Positions 54,765-63,802 of a DNA stretch of 64,000 nucleotides are shown piece by piece. Made by a program: the position numbers and the translations under genes. Within the stretch, counting starts at the first letter, position 1. Each line of letters opens with the position of its first letter. The notes beneath the pieces were generated by a model. It saw only the letters and a program-made list of their open reading frames with translations, had not been told where the DNA came from and ran no database searches. Origin of the DNA: Collinsella aerofaciens (GTDB lineage: Bacteria; Actinomycetota; Coriobacteriia; Coriobacteriales; Coriobacteriaceae); contig CAJMHW010000001.1 in assembly GCA_905213325.1 (NCBI GenBank), positions 1 through 64,000 of the forward strand, in the 5' to 3' direction.

Positions 54765-56150
54765 ATGACGGATCAGGAAACGCCCGAGCGCGTGCACGTG
54801 ACGGCTGACGATATCGAGGCCGCCAACGACCTTGTCGACTTTATCGAGGCATGCCCCAGCATGTTCCATACGGCGGCGACCATTATGGCCGAGCTCGACG
54901 AGGCGGGCTTTACCTACCTGCCCGAGAATGCGGCGTGGGACATCGAGCCGGGCGGGCGTTATTACACGCAGCGCAACACCTCGAGCGTTATCGCCTTTAA
55001 GGTGGGCGAGGACCTGGCCGCGACGTGGGGCGAGGACGGCGTTGCCGGTGACTATCATTTTCAGCTCACGGCGTCGCACAGCGATTCGCCGACGTTTAAG
55101 GTCAAGGCCGTGCCCGAGCTTGACGGCGCGGGCGAAACGCTGCGCCTGAACACCGAGGCCTACGGCGGCATGATCGACTACACCTGGTTCGATCGCCCGC
55201 TGGCGCTCGCGGGCCGCGTGCTGGTGCGCGAGGGCGACCGTATTGAGAGCCGTCTGCTTGCCACCGAGCGCGAGGTCGCTATTATCCCGAGCCTTGCCAT
55301 CCACATGAACCGCGGCGTTAACGAGGGCTTTGCGCCCAACCGCGCCGTCGACCTTTGCCCGCTCATCAGCGCCGGCGAGCTTAAGCAGGGCGACTTTGAT
55401 GCTCTGATCGCCGACGAGCTGGACGTTGAGCCCGAGCAAATCTTGGGTCGCGACCTGTTCCTGGTCAATCGTCAGGATGCGCGCATTTGGGGCTGGGCCG
55501 ACGAGTTTATCTCGACGCCCAAGCTTGATGACCTGGCCTGCGCCTACACCTCGCTGCAGGCATTTTTGGGTGCCGAGAACGCGCGCGACGTCTCGGTCTT
55601 CTGCTGCTTCGATAACGAGGAGGTTGGTTCCGAGACCAAGCAGGGCGCCATGTCGACGTTCTTGGCCGACGCGCTGCGCCGCATCAACGGATCGCTGGGC
55701 TTTGACGACGAGTCGTATCATCGCGCCCTTGCCGCATCGATGCTCGTGAGCTGCGACAACGCGCATGCCGTGCACCCCAACCACGCCGAGAAGTGCGATG
55801 CGCGCAACCAGGTTGTGCTCAACGGCGGCATCGTCATCAAGGAAGCCGCCAACCAGCACTACTGCACCGATGCCTTTAGCCGCGCGGTGTTCCAGGCTAT
55901 CTGCGATGACGCCGATGTGCCCACGCAGGCCTTCGCCAACAAGAGCGATATGGCCGGCGGCTCCACGCTCGGTAACCTGTCCAATATGCAGGCGAGCATG
56001 CATGCCGTGGACGTGGGCCTGCCGCAGCTGGCCATGCACTCAAGCTACGAGACCGGCGGCGTGCGCGACGTGATGTACGCCATCCGCGCCCTCACGGCCT
56101 TCTACGAGCGCAACCTAACCATCAACGGAGCCGAAAGCGTGGGGCTGTAA
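54765..56150 (+). CDS. M18-family aminopeptidase
   Basis: A cytoplasmic zinc aminopeptidase of about 461 residues with preference for acidic N-termini in studied relatives. Metal and catalytic motifs are TASHSDSP, LDDLACAY, DNEEVGSETKQGA, HAVHPNH and the late LAMHSSYE. AAAGGGGAG precedes the chosen ATG. It is divergent from the Ntn hydrolase. A 60-codon frame starts directly at its stop. Confidence 0.93.
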   Translation: MTDQETPERVHVTADDIEAANDLVDFIEACPSMFHTAATIMAELDEAGFTYLPENAAWDIEPGGRYYTQRNTSSVIAFKVGEDLAATWGEDGVAGDYHFQLTASHSDSPTFKVKAVPELDGAGETLRLNTEAYGGMIDYTWFDRPLALAGRVLVREGDRIESRLLATEREVAIIPSLAIHMNRGVNEGFAPNRAVDLCPLISAGELKQGDFDALIADELDVEPEQILGRDLFLVNRQDARIWGWADEFISTPKLDDLACAYTSLQAFLGAENARDVSVFCCFDNEEVGSETKQGAMSTFLADALRRINGSLGFDDESYHRALAASMLVSCDNAHAVHPNHAEKCDARNQVVLNGGIVIKEAANQHYCTDAFSRAVFQAICDDADVPTQAFANKSDMAGGSTLGNLSNMQASMHAVDVGLPQLAMHSSYETGGVRDVMYAIRALTAFYERNLTINGAESVGL

Positions 56151-56333
56151 ATGCAGGCCGAAGACATGAAGGCCGAGCGCAAGATTGAGCTTATCGATCA
56201 GGGTTCGCAGCTGTTCGCCACTGCTTGCCGCGATTCAGGGGTCGACGTGTCCAAGGCGCGACCAACGAGCGATGAAGAACTCAAGCGTAACGCCTATTCG
56301 GACCGCTACGACGAGGAGACGGACTGGCTCTAA
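56151..56333 (+). CDS. small acidic hypothetical protein
   Basis: A 60-residue frame whose ATG follows the aminopeptidase TAA with no gap, so it may be translated by reinitiation. The sequence is charged (KAERKIELIDQG, SDRYDEETDWL) with no membrane segment or known domain. A second ATG lies five codons in. Its codon pattern resembles that of its neighbours, which supports coding. Confidence 0.5.
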   Translation: MQAEDMKAERKIELIDQGSQLFATACRDSGVDVSKARPTSDEELKRNAYSDRYDEETDWL

Positions 56334-56456
56334 TAAGCGGAGCGTCGAAAACACTAGGTGTATGTCTGAGATCACTTTGGCGAGAGTGTCGCAGACAGAA
56401 CTACCGGTATGGCGCAAGCCAACTTGACCCCATTGCACCAAAAAGGAAACGCCGCA

Positions 56457-56585
56457 GGTTGAGCAAAAGTCAGCGAGAGCCCGCCGTTTGAGCCAATGTG
56501 CCGTGAAATGAAAAGGCGCTGACCTTCTGGTCGCGCCTTTGAAATTGAACGGCAGATTGGCCAAACGGCGGGCTCGCAGCGTCGA
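56457..56585 (+). repeat. family B structured element, copy B3
   Basis: Helix 1 is a perfect 14 bp (56477-56490 with 56562-56575), where B1/B2 AAAC:GTTT becomes GAGC:GCTC. Helix 2 is TGCCGT (56499-56504) with ACGGCA (56549-56554). The conserved strands GTCAGCG, GAAA, TTGA, CAGATTG and GCAGCGTCGA are present. Between the small ORF and it I see no other feature. Confidence 0.85.
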
Positions 56586-56616
56586 CCGGTCCGACGTTCG
56601 TTAGAACGGCGGAACC

Positions 56617-57552
56617 CTAATGTTCGATCCAGCAGCGCAGGGTCTCGCCGGCCTGCAGGTGACGCAGATTTTCCGCGGCGATGTCGATGACGTTGTTGAG
56701 CGTGGCGGCCAGGTGGAACCAGCCAGAGACGTGCGGCGTGATGAGCATGTTAGGCGCATCCCACAGAGGGCTTGTCTCAGGCAGCGGCTCGGGGTCGGTG
56801 ACGTCGACCGCGGCGCCGGCGAGATGTCCCGACTCCAGGGCGGCAACCAAGTCGTCGGCGACCACAAGGTCGCCGCGGCCGCCGTTGGCAAAGAAAGCGC
56901 CCGGCTTCATCGTGGCGAAGAACTCGGCGTTCGCCAGGCCGCGGGTCTCGGGCGTGCTCGGCATGAAGGATGCGACGACGTCTGCCTCGGCCAGGCGCTC
57001 GGGCAGAGCGTCCATGCCGTCCATGTCCTCAAACACAATGGGGTAGACGAGCGGATGGCGCTTTATGCCGCGGACGTGCGCACCCATGCTGCGGCAGAGC
57101 GTGGCAAAGTGGCCGCCGATATCGCCTGCGCCCAGCACCAGCACATTGGCGTTTTTGAGCGAGGTAACCGGCCCCAAATCCTCCCAGCGATGCTCACGCT
57201 GCAGATCGTGATAGCCGGGCAGGCGCTTCATCATGGAAAGGACCATGGCAAACATGTGCTCGCTCGCGGCCTGGCCGTAGGCACCCACCGAGCAAGACAG
57301 TTTGGCGTCGGCCGGCACGGTGCCGGCGGCCAAGTAATCGTCATAGCCGGCGGTCTGCAATTGCAACAGCTGAAGATGCTCGCATGCCGTGAGCATGTCA
57401 GGGTCGATGTTGCCCAAGATCACGTCGGCATCGGCGACCTGCTCGCGCGTGGCGGCGTCGGAGCTCGTGTAGATAAAGTCCTCGCCCGGAGCGCTCGACT
57501 CAAGAATTGCGCGATGGCGGTCGTTGACGGGCAGCAAAACCAGAATGTTCAC
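56617..57552 (-). CDS. D-isomer-specific 2-hydroxyacid dehydrogenase
   Basis: An NAD-dependent reductase of 311 residues. Rossmann motif is VLGAGDIGGHFA. The catalytic Arg is in NGGRGDLV, the Glu in DPEPLP and the His in TPHVSGW. The family includes glyoxylate/hydroxypyruvate reductases and D-lactate dehydrogenases; this shorter, YPRB/GhrA-like form cannot be assigned further. The GTG at 57552 has GAGAGG upstream, and the longer frame would run into hairpin D2. Confidence 0.88.
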   Translation of the reverse strand: MNILVLLPVNDRHRAILESSAPGEDFIYTSSDAATREQVADADVILGNIDPDMLTACEHLQLLQLQTAGYDDYLAAGTVPADAKLSCSVGAYGQAASEHMFAMVLSMMKRLPGYHDLQREHRWEDLGPVTSLKNANVLVLGAGDIGGHFATLCRSMGAHVRGIKRHPLVYPIVFEDMDGMDALPERLAEADVVASFMPSTPETRGLANAEFFATMKPGAFFANGGRGDLVVADDLVAALESGHLAGAAVDVTDPEPLPETSPLWDAPNMLITPHVSGWFHLAATLNNVIDIAAENLRHLQAGETLRCWIEH

Positions 57553-57572
57553 AAGCAGTCCTCTCCGCTCGA

Positions 57573-57605
57573 CCTGCCAAAAAGGGACAGGTTTATTTTG
57601 GCAGG
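57573..57605. repeat. GGGACAGG-type hairpin (family D), copy D2
   Basis: CCTGCCAAAA and TTTTGGCAGG around AGGGACAGGTTTA, followed by TTTTAT. Close in sequence to D1. It lies just upstream of the dehydrogenase and downstream of map. Confidence 0.65.
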
Positions 57606-57627
57606 TTTTATCAGGCAAAACGCTCAA

Positions 57628-57673
57628 ACAAAAACGCCGGATGCAAGACGAGCGTGCCCGTCAGCATCCGGCG
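57628..57673 (-). terminator. terminator of map
   Basis: CGCCGGATGC pairs perfectly with GCATCCGGCG. On the minus strand it is followed by GTTTTTGTTTG, a classic intrinsic terminator 10 bases beyond the map stop. Confidence 0.88.
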
Positions 57674-57682
57674 CATCCACAA

Positions 57683-58570
57683 CTACCAGCTGAGCAGCTC
57701 GTAGCCGTCCTCGGTCACCACGAGCTGTACCTCGTGCTGGGCCGAATCGCTGCCGTCCTTGGTGCGCACGCACCAGCCGTCACCCTTGCTAATCTTGATG
57801 TCGGGCGCTCCGGCATTGACCATGGGCTCGATGGTAAAGACCATGCCCGGAGCCATGATGGTGTCCACATCGGGTGCCTCGGTGGTAAAGCCCACAAACG
57901 GGTCCTCGTGGAACTCCTTACCGATGCCGTGTCCGCCGTACTCGCGCACCACGCTAAAGCCGGCGTCCTCGACCGTCTTTTGTACGGCCTCGGCCATAAC
58001 GGACAGCGGCAGCCATGGCTTGACGGCCGCCAGGCCCGCCTCCACGCTGGCGCGGGTGACGTCGACCAGGCGCTGGCGCTCGGCCGAGACCTCGCCGATG
58101 CAGAACATGCGGCTCGAGTCGCTAAAGTAGCCGTCTAGGATCGTGGAGCAGTCCACGTTGATGATGTCGCCCTCGTGCAGCACGTCCGTATCGCAGGGGA
58201 TGCCGTGGCAGACCACGTCATTGATCGAGGTGCACACGCTCTTGGGGTAGCCCTCGTAGTTGAGGTCGGCCGGCGTGCCACCGTGCTCGACGGTGTAGTC
58301 GTAGATCATCTGGTCGATCTGGTTGGTGGTCATGCCCGCGGCGATGTGCTCGCCTACGTAGTCGAGCACGCCCACGTTGATGGCGGCGGAGCGCTTGATG
58401 CCCTCGATGTCGGCGGGCGTCTTGTAGAGCGTGCGGGGCAGAACCTCCCAGCCCTCCTCCCACAGGCGCTCGAGGCGCTCGTCGAAGCTGCTGTGACATT
58501 TCTTATATTTTTTGCCGCTGCCGCACCAGCAAGCGTCGTTGCGGCCGGGTACGGGTCCTTTGTCATACAT
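57683..58570 (-). CDS. map: type I methionine aminopeptidase with N-terminal SEC-C zinc finger
   Basis: Removes the initiator Met from new proteins. Residues 9-26 are a SEC-C motif (Cys14, Cys16, Cys25, His26), which in SecA binds SecB and ribosomes, so it may dock the enzyme to ribosomes. The catalytic domain has HGIPCD, NVDCSTILDGYFSD with metal Asp residues, GGHGIGKEFHEDP and FTIEPM. At 295 residues it is longer than E. coli MAP (264) because of the extension. GAAAGGAAG precedes the ATG. Confidence 0.93.
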   Translation of the reverse strand: MYDKGPVPGRNDACWCGSGKKYKKCHSSFDERLERLWEEGWEVLPRTLYKTPADIEGIKRSAAINVGVLDYVGEHIAAGMTTNQIDQMIYDYTVEHGGTPADLNYEGYPKSVCTSINDVVCHGIPCDTDVLHEGDIINVDCSTILDGYFSDSSRMFCIGEVSAERQRLVDVTRASVEAGLAAVKPWLPLSVMAEAVQKTVEDAGFSVVREYGGHGIGKEFHEDPFVGFTTEAPDVDTIMAPGMVFTIEPMVNAGAPDIKISKGDGWCVRTKDGSDSAQHEVQLVVTEDGYELLSW

Positions 58571-58622
58571 GGCTAACTTCCTTTCATCCGCAGCTAGTAT
58601 AGCCCACCCATGCGTCCATAAA

Positions 58623-58689
58623 AGTTGCGGTGATATAGTTCCGATTAAAGCGGTTTAACAGCACAAATAGGAACTATATCACCGCAACT
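58623..58689. promoter_or_regulatory. 20-bp perfect inverted repeat upstream of map
   Basis: Arms 58623-58642 and 58670-58689 (AGTTGCGGTGATATAGTTCC and complement) around a 27-base loop that holds TTAAAGCGGTTTAA. It sits between map and the radical SAM gene, both leftward, so it may end the radical SAM transcript or bind a regulator of map. Confidence 0.6.
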
Positions 58690-58730
58690 GATGGGGCGGG
58701 ATGGCGGGTGCTAGCTGCTGCGTGGTTTTG

Positions 58731-59507
58731 CTAGTAGCTCACCTGGCAGGGGATGCCGAGGGCGCGCACGCGCGCGGCAATGGCGTCGAGCACCTCGGGC
58801 GCTGCTTTGGCAAGGCCGGCGACCGGTGTCTCGCGCGCCACCGTGTAGATGGTCGCCTCCTGCGGGCGAATACGCTCGAGCGCCGCGAGCCAAGGGCCGA
58901 CGTATTCCTCGCCGGTGTTGTCGATGAGCTTGCCCTGATACTCGCCGGTCAAAAAGATCGTCTGGATAATGACATGACTGTCAAAGCTCGTGAACGTCTC
59001 GATCTGGTGCTCCACATCGTAGGGGCCAACGGGTTGATCGAGCAGCTGGATAAATGCCAAGTCGACCGTATCGAGCTTGAGGATATTGTCATCAACCATC
59101 ATGAGCGCATCGTGTACATGGGGACGGTCGGCGCGTGTGCCGTTGGAAAGCACGGCAATCTTGGTGTTTGGGGCAAGCTCGTCGCGCAGCGCGACGGCGC
59201 CGGCGATGGCCTGCGGAAACTCCGGTGCGGCGGTGGGCTCGCCGTTGCCTGCGAAGGTGATCACATCGGGGAGCTCGCCCTCGGCTGCCATCTCGCACAG
59301 CTTTGCCTCGAGCGCGTCGAGTACCACGGTAGCTGTGTTGTACGGCTCGTGGCAGGGGCGCTCGGCGTTGAGGCCGTTTTCGCAGTAAATGCAGTCGAAC
59401 GTGCAGATCTTGCCGCTGGCCGGCATCATGTTGACGCCGAGCGAGAGACCAAGGCGACGGCTGCGAACGGGCCCAAAGATGGGGCTGGCATTCAAAAACG
59501 TAGACAT
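58731..59507 (-). CDS. radical SAM protein
   Basis: A 258-residue radical SAM enzyme with cluster motif CTFDCIYC (Cx3Cx2C) near residue 36, TFAGNGEPTAAPEF as the SAM-binding GxE-like segment, and LSNGT and LKLDTVD strands. It starts like elongator-type or MoaA-like small radical SAM proteins (FGPVRSRRLGLSLGVN). The function is not assignable; no precursor peptide or partner is adjacent. The ATG at 59507 has GGAG nine bases upstream. Confidence 0.85.
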   Translation of the reverse strand: MSTFLNASPIFGPVRSRRLGLSLGVNMMPASGKICTFDCIYCENGLNAERPCHEPYNTATVVLDALEAKLCEMAAEGELPDVITFAGNGEPTAAPEFPQAIAGAVALRDELAPNTKIAVLSNGTRADRPHVHDALMMVDDNILKLDTVDLAFIQLLDQPVGPYDVEHQIETFTSFDSHVIIQTIFLTGEYQGKLIDNTGEEYVGPWLAALERIRPQEATIYTVARETPVAGLAKAAPEVLDAIAARVRALGIPCQVSY

Positions 59508-59732
59508 AGGCATATGCTCCTCAAGACAATTGTGCCTAAGCATAGCATCGGCTCCAAAGCAAGGTGCGGGCTCTTGCTTTACAAGTTTCGTTTTTTCACG
59601 TCGCTCATTATGCCGTGCCATGAAAAGTCTCGGGTCGGGTACAGTTAATCTGTTAACAAGCTGTAAGGCAATGCGGGTCCATCTAGCCGTACTGACGTGC
59701 AACTGGATGGGCGTTGACGATGGGAACACAGT

Positions 59733-60530
59733 ATGGATTTTACGGTCGAGAATGCGGGCACTACGATCGCCTGCCGCGAGTATGCCGGCCCGGTTGTATC
59801 GTCCGATGCACCCGCCTTGGTGTGCGTGCACGGCGCCTGCGTCGACGGTGTCTTTTTTGACGGTATCGCCCGCGAGCTCGCCTGCGACTATCGCGTCATT
59901 GCCTACGACCGCCGCGGTTGCGGCGAGAGTGGCGACGCTGCAGACGGACGCTACGACCTCGCCGCCCAAGCCGCCGACCTGCAAGCTGTTATCGAGCATA
60001 TTGGCGCTCCGGTAAACGTGCTCGCGCACAGTGCCGGTACGCTGGTGGCCCTGGAGCTTCTCCGTGCAAACCCCGCCATAATCTCGCGTGCGATTCTGCA
60101 TGAACCCGCCGTGACGGATGAGGGTGCCGGTCTGGGCGCGGCCCCGGTTTTGCTCGAGATGATCGCCGCAGGAAAGGTCTCCAGGGCATTACGGGCCTTC
60201 CTGGGCGCCATCGGCGATTCGGCCCCTGAGGCCCCCAAGTTAACCGAGGCAGAAGCCAAGCATGCCCTGCGCAACGGCCGCAGTTTCATGGCGAACGAAT
60301 ACGGGATTACTATGACCTGCGTTCCCGATTGGGATAGCGTTCGCGCGTCGAAAACGGTGGCCGCCGTGCTTTTGGGCGAGCTTTCGATTGGCACGCCCCG
60401 CGAGGCGGGTACGAGGATGGCGGCTGAGCTTTTGGATTGCCCCCTCGTAACGATTCCCGGCGCGCACAACGGCCTGCGCGATCGCCCGGCAGCGGCTGCC
60501 CAGACTGTCCGTGGCATCCTGGGGTTCTAG
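59733..60530 (+). CDS. alpha/beta hydrolase
   Basis: A 265-residue hydrolase with oxyanion HGACVDG, nucleophile Ser in LAHSAGT near residue 97, and the closing His in PGAHNGLRDRP. A lid region of about 60 residues lies after strand 6. No signal peptide. The substrate is unknown. The ribosome site is weak (GGGAA). Divergent from the radical SAM gene. Confidence 0.85.
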   Translation: MDFTVENAGTTIACREYAGPVVSSDAPALVCVHGACVDGVFFDGIARELACDYRVIAYDRRGCGESGDAADGRYDLAAQAADLQAVIEHIGAPVNVLAHSAGTLVALELLRANPAIISRAILHEPAVTDEGAGLGAAPVLLEMIAAGKVSRALRAFLGAIGDSAPEAPKLTEAEAKHALRNGRSFMANEYGITMTCVPDWDSVRASKTVAAVLLGELSIGTPREAGTRMAAELLDCPLVTIPGAHNGLRDRPAAAAQTVRGILGF

Positions 60531-60681
60531 CAGCTGCAAAAAAACAAAACAGGCTTCATCCGCAAACGTTTCGGCCGTGTTAACAAACGTGCTCAAAACC
60601 TCACGCCTGCGGCTTCAATCGCGCCGTCTGCCAACTCATAAAAATGTAACAGCATTCACGTGCCTACCTGCATCGACAAGG

Positions 60682-60697
60682 TGTTACCCTTGTAACA
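60682..60697. promoter_or_regulatory. small dyad upstream of the HD-GYP gene
   Basis: TGTTAC-CCTT-GTAACA, 45 bases before the start, with another TGTAACA at 60655. It could be a regulator site; the factor is unknown. Confidence 0.35.
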
Positions 60698-60741
60698 TTT
60701 GGAACCCACCGCTCCATGCGAAACTATCGAAAGGGCCCCGT

Positions 60742-62622
60742 ATGCTCAATAATCACGAGGTCAATCTAACCGACGAGGAGGCTGCCGCCGAGGTCGCCCG
60801 TGTCGCAAGGACCTACCCCGTGGTACGTTTGCTGTCGGCCGATCAGATTAAGAGCGAGCCTAACTGCCTGCTCGCCGGCGATCGCTGCCCTTGTCTGCGT
60901 CAGTCGAGTCTTGAGGCCTTGACAGATTCCGATGAGGTGTCGGAGCAACTGCTCAACGATGGTGTTGAGTACCGCGCCCGTCTGCGCCCTCTAAAGGTCG
61001 AGGGCGAGCCTCATGTCTTGCTGATGGTGCGTCCGATCGATGGGCAAGAGGCTGCAGAAGAGGACCTTGTCTACACCGACGTGCTGACGAATGTGCGCAA
61101 TCGCCGATATTACGAAGAAAAGCTCCGTAGCGCCCGCATGAAGGCCGGTGTTGCGATGATCGACCTTGATGATTTTAGGGTCTTCAACGATACGTGTGGC
61201 CGCCATGCCGGCGACCTTGCGCTCGGTGCTGTGGCAACAGCCATACGCAGCGGTATTCGTTCGACTGACGAACTTGTGCGCTATGGCTGCGACAAGTTTG
61301 TAGCTGTCATGCCCAATATTCCCTCCGATGACTTTGCCCGTCGTCTGCGTCAGGTATCCGATGCCGTTCATGCCACGATTATTCCGGGCCATGAGCACGT
61401 GAGCTTGACGGCATGTGTTGGTGGCGTTCGCATTCATGGCGAGACGGTCGATGAGGGCGTTGGCCGCGCTGTCCAGTTACTGAGCCGTGCCAAGGCAAAA
61501 GCCGGTACGGTCGTGACCGATGGCGATTCCATCGAGGCCTTCCAAAGCGAAAAGCCTTCGGTGCTTATCGTCGATGACTCCGAGATGAACCGAGCCATTC
61601 TCAGCGAGATGCTCAAGGACGAGTATTGCATCCTCGAGGCCGACCACGGTCGTGCGGCGCTCGACATGGTCGACCGCTATGGCGATGAGTTGTCGCTCGT
61701 GCTGCTGGATATTGTCATGCCGGGCGTAAGCGGCTTTGAGGTGCTGGCCGATCTGTCGCGCCGATCGGTTAGTGACAATCTGCCCGTCATCATGATTTCG
61801 AGCGAAGATTCCGATGATATGGTTCTGCGCGCGTACGAGCTGGGCGCCTCGGACTATATCAACCGCCCGTTTGACTCCCGTGTCGTGCGCCGCCGTGTAA
61901 GCAACACCATCCGCCTATACGCCAAACAGCGCCGCCTGACGAATCTGCTGTCCCAGCAGTACAACGAGCGCGTCAAGAACAGTCGCATGCTCATCGACAT
62001 CATGGCCGGCGTCATGGAGCTTCGCAACGGCGAGAGCGGCAGGCACGTTACGAACATCGAGAAGCTGACCGAGCTGCTGCTTGGCTGTCTGGTCCGGCGT
62101 AGCGACACGATCTCCCTCGACAATGAGGAACGCTCCACGATCGCCCTGGCTTCGGCGCTGCACGATATCGGCAAGATGTCGATTGACGATGCGATTCTCA
62201 ACAAGCCCGGACGCCTTACGCCCGAGGAGTTCGAGATTATGAAGACGCATACCACGATCGGCGCCGACATGCTGCGTGAGCTGGGTAGCCATCACGCCGG
62301 CAATGCGCTTATGGAATATGCGTACCAGATCGCGCGTTGGCACCACGAGCGCTGGGACGGCAAGGGTTATCCCGATGGCCTTAAGGGCGACGAAATTCCC
62401 ATTGCCGCACAGGTGGTTTCGGTGGCCGACGTGTACGATGCCCTGACGAGCGTGCGCGTGTACAAGGACGCTATCCCGCACGAGGAAGCGATCAAGATGA
62501 TTCTGGACGGTAAGTGCGGCACCTTTAACCCGTTGCTGCTCGACTGTTTGCTCGAGGTGCAAGACCAAATTGCCGAGACATTGGCACGCCCCGCCGATGT
62601 CGTCGCGTTTCCTACGATTTAG
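60742..62622 (+). CDS. GGDEF-like/REC/HD-GYP signalling protein
   Basis: A 626-residue soluble regulator. Residues 115-265 form a diguanylate-cyclase-like fold (DVLTNVRNRRYYEEKL), but the signature reads RYGCDKF instead of GGDEF, so it probably lacks cyclase activity. REC (272-395) has VLIVDDSEMNR, the phospho-Asp in LLDIVMPG and Lys-equivalent changes (YINRPF). HD-GYP (430-620) has HDIGK near 473 and HHERWDGKGYPDGL, intact for c-di-GMP hydrolysis. An Hpt gene follows after 24 bases, a likely phosphodonor. AAAGGG precedes the ATG. Confidence 0.9.
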   Translation: MLNNHEVNLTDEEAAAEVARVARTYPVVRLLSADQIKSEPNCLLAGDRCPCLRQSSLEALTDSDEVSEQLLNDGVEYRARLRPLKVEGEPHVLLMVRPIDGQEAAEEDLVYTDVLTNVRNRRYYEEKLRSARMKAGVAMIDLDDFRVFNDTCGRHAGDLALGAVATAIRSGIRSTDELVRYGCDKFVAVMPNIPSDDFARRLRQVSDAVHATIIPGHEHVSLTACVGGVRIHGETVDEGVGRAVQLLSRAKAKAGTVVTDGDSIEAFQSEKPSVLIVDDSEMNRAILSEMLKDEYCILEADHGRAALDMVDRYGDELSLVLLDIVMPGVSGFEVLADLSRRSVSDNLPVIMISSEDSDDMVLRAYELGASDYINRPFDSRVVRRRVSNTIRLYAKQRRLTNLLSQQYNERVKNSRMLIDIMAGVMELRNGESGRHVTNIEKLTELLLGCLVRRSDTISLDNEERSTIALASALHDIGKMSIDDAILNKPGRLTPEEFEIMKTHTTIGADMLRELGSHHAGNALMEYAYQIARWHHERWDGKGYPDGLKGDEIPIAAQVVSVADVYDALTSVRVYKDAIPHEEAIKMILDGKCGTFNPLLLDCLLEVQDQIAETLARPADVVAFPTI

Positions 62623-62646
62623 TTTGACCAAAGGAGTTTTTAATCC

Positions 62647-63003
62647 ATGATTTCCATGCGTGAGGCGTATGAGAAGATCGGCGCTAATTATGATGACGCG
62701 TGCGCTCGGCTGATGGGCGGGGAAATGCTTGCCCGCTTTGCCCTCAAGTTTTTGGATGACGAGAGCATGGACAAGCTGGAGGCCGCCATGGCGGCGGGAG
62801 ACGCCGAAGGTGCGTTTATGGCAGCGCACACGCTCAAGGGCGTGAGCCAGAACCTGGGATTCGATAATCTGTACGAGCCGGCGGTCGTGGTGACCGAGGC
62901 GTTGCGCGGCGCCGATGCCGTTGACGGCGCTCGCGAGGGAATGCATGCGTTGCAGCAGCAATATGCGGCAACGATGTCGGCCCTGCGCGAGGCGGCCGAA
63001 TAA
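62647..63003 (+). CDS. Hpt-domain phosphotransfer protein
   Basis: A 118-residue histidine phosphotransfer protein. The phosphorylated His lies in AAHTLKGVSQNLGF near residue 60, in a four-helix bundle. It probably exchanges phosphate with the REC domain of the upstream protein. No hybrid kinase is nearby, so the source of phosphate is elsewhere. AAAGGAG precedes the ATG. Confidence 0.9.
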   Translation: MISMREAYEKIGANYDDACARLMGGEMLARFALKFLDDESMDKLEAAMAAGDAEGAFMAAHTLKGVSQNLGFDNLYEPAVVVTEALRGADAVDGAREGMHALQQQYAATMSALREAAE

Positions 63004-63027
63004 GAGCTTGCGGGCCTTGATGACTAT

Positions 63028-63091
63028 GAGAGTGGATAATCTCCCGTTTTAGGCCCGGTGGCGGCCTTAAAGTGGGAGATTATCCACTCTC
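63028..63091. repeat. 18-bp inverted repeat after the hpt gene
   Basis: GAGAGTGGATAATCTCCC (63028-63045) with its perfect complement (63074-63091). The loop contains TTTTAGGCC...GGCCTTAAA. A half-like string GGGAGATTTTCCACGCTCG lies at about 60-78 at the window start, suggesting a dispersed hairpin type. It may terminate the signalling operon. Confidence 0.6.
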
Positions 63092-63179
63092 GTTCGATAT
63101 GTGTCCAAAAATCCACGCTCACCCCTCCGGGTTAGTAAATGGCCTATGCGCACTGGCGGGGCTTTCCGCATGCAATCAA

Positions 63180-63213
63180 TATCGTTGTTCGATAAACTGT
63201 TCGAATAACGATA
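63180..63213. promoter_or_regulatory. operator-like dyad before the DUF2975-type gene
   Basis: TATCGTTGTTCGA and TCGAATAACGATA are complementary at 12 of 13 positions across eight bases. It lies 21 bases before the gene start, over the probable promoter, and is a good candidate site for the XRE protein encoded next. Confidence 0.6.
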
Positions 63214-63233
63214 GAGTCGATGAGGGTGAGTGT

Positions 63234-63794
63234 ATGTCTAACAGCGTTCAGCGTATGGCCAAAGCGGGCGAAAATATCAGGAAGCTTGGCTTTTGCATGG
63301 CAGCCGTTTTTGCAGGGATGCTCGTCGCTTTTGCCGCGTTGGTTGTTTACGTGATCTGGTATGCGGTTGCAAACGTTGCCTCTGTCGATTCTTTCGGCGT
63401 CGTGACGCTTCTCGATGGCGGGTGCATCGTTATCCCAAGCGGACTGTGCCTGGCACTCGTCGTGGGTATTTCGCTTGTCGTTCTGTGTGGGATCAGCCGT
63501 AACATCTCGCGAGGCGTCTCGCCCTTTACCAAGACGCATGTGCGGCTTATCCGTGTTCTTGCGCTTGCCTTTGCTGTTAACGCCGCGGTTTCGCTTATTG
63601 GTGCCTACGGATCGGTCAATCTTACCATTGGTGGGCTGGAGCTTTACGTCGTGCCTCATTCCTTCGTTATTGAGATTTGCCAAGGCGTTGCCTTTGATGC
63701 GGGGTCGCTTATCGGCGCGGCTGTCTGTCTGTGTATCTCGGTGATCTGGAGTTATGCCTCGCTGCTCCAAGAGCAGTCTGACGAGCTTGTGTAG
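63234..63794 (+). CDS. DUF2975-like membrane protein
   Basis: A 186-residue protein with four hydrophobic segments (about 22-50, 64-92, 105-125 and 155-178), resembling DUF2975 proteins, which are usually encoded next to a small XRE regulator, as here. GAGGGTGAG precedes the ATG. The function is unknown. An inverted-repeat operator lies just upstream. Confidence 0.7.
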   Translation: MSNSVQRMAKAGENIRKLGFCMAAVFAGMLVAFAALVVYVIWYAVANVASVDSFGVVTLLDGGCIVIPSGLCLALVVGISLVVLCGISRNISRGVSPFTKTHVRLIRVLALAFAVNAAVSLIGAYGSVNLTIGGLELYVVPHSFVIEICQGVAFDAGSLIGAAVCLCISVIWSYASLLQEQSDELV

Positions 63795-63802
63795 GAGGAA
63801 GC

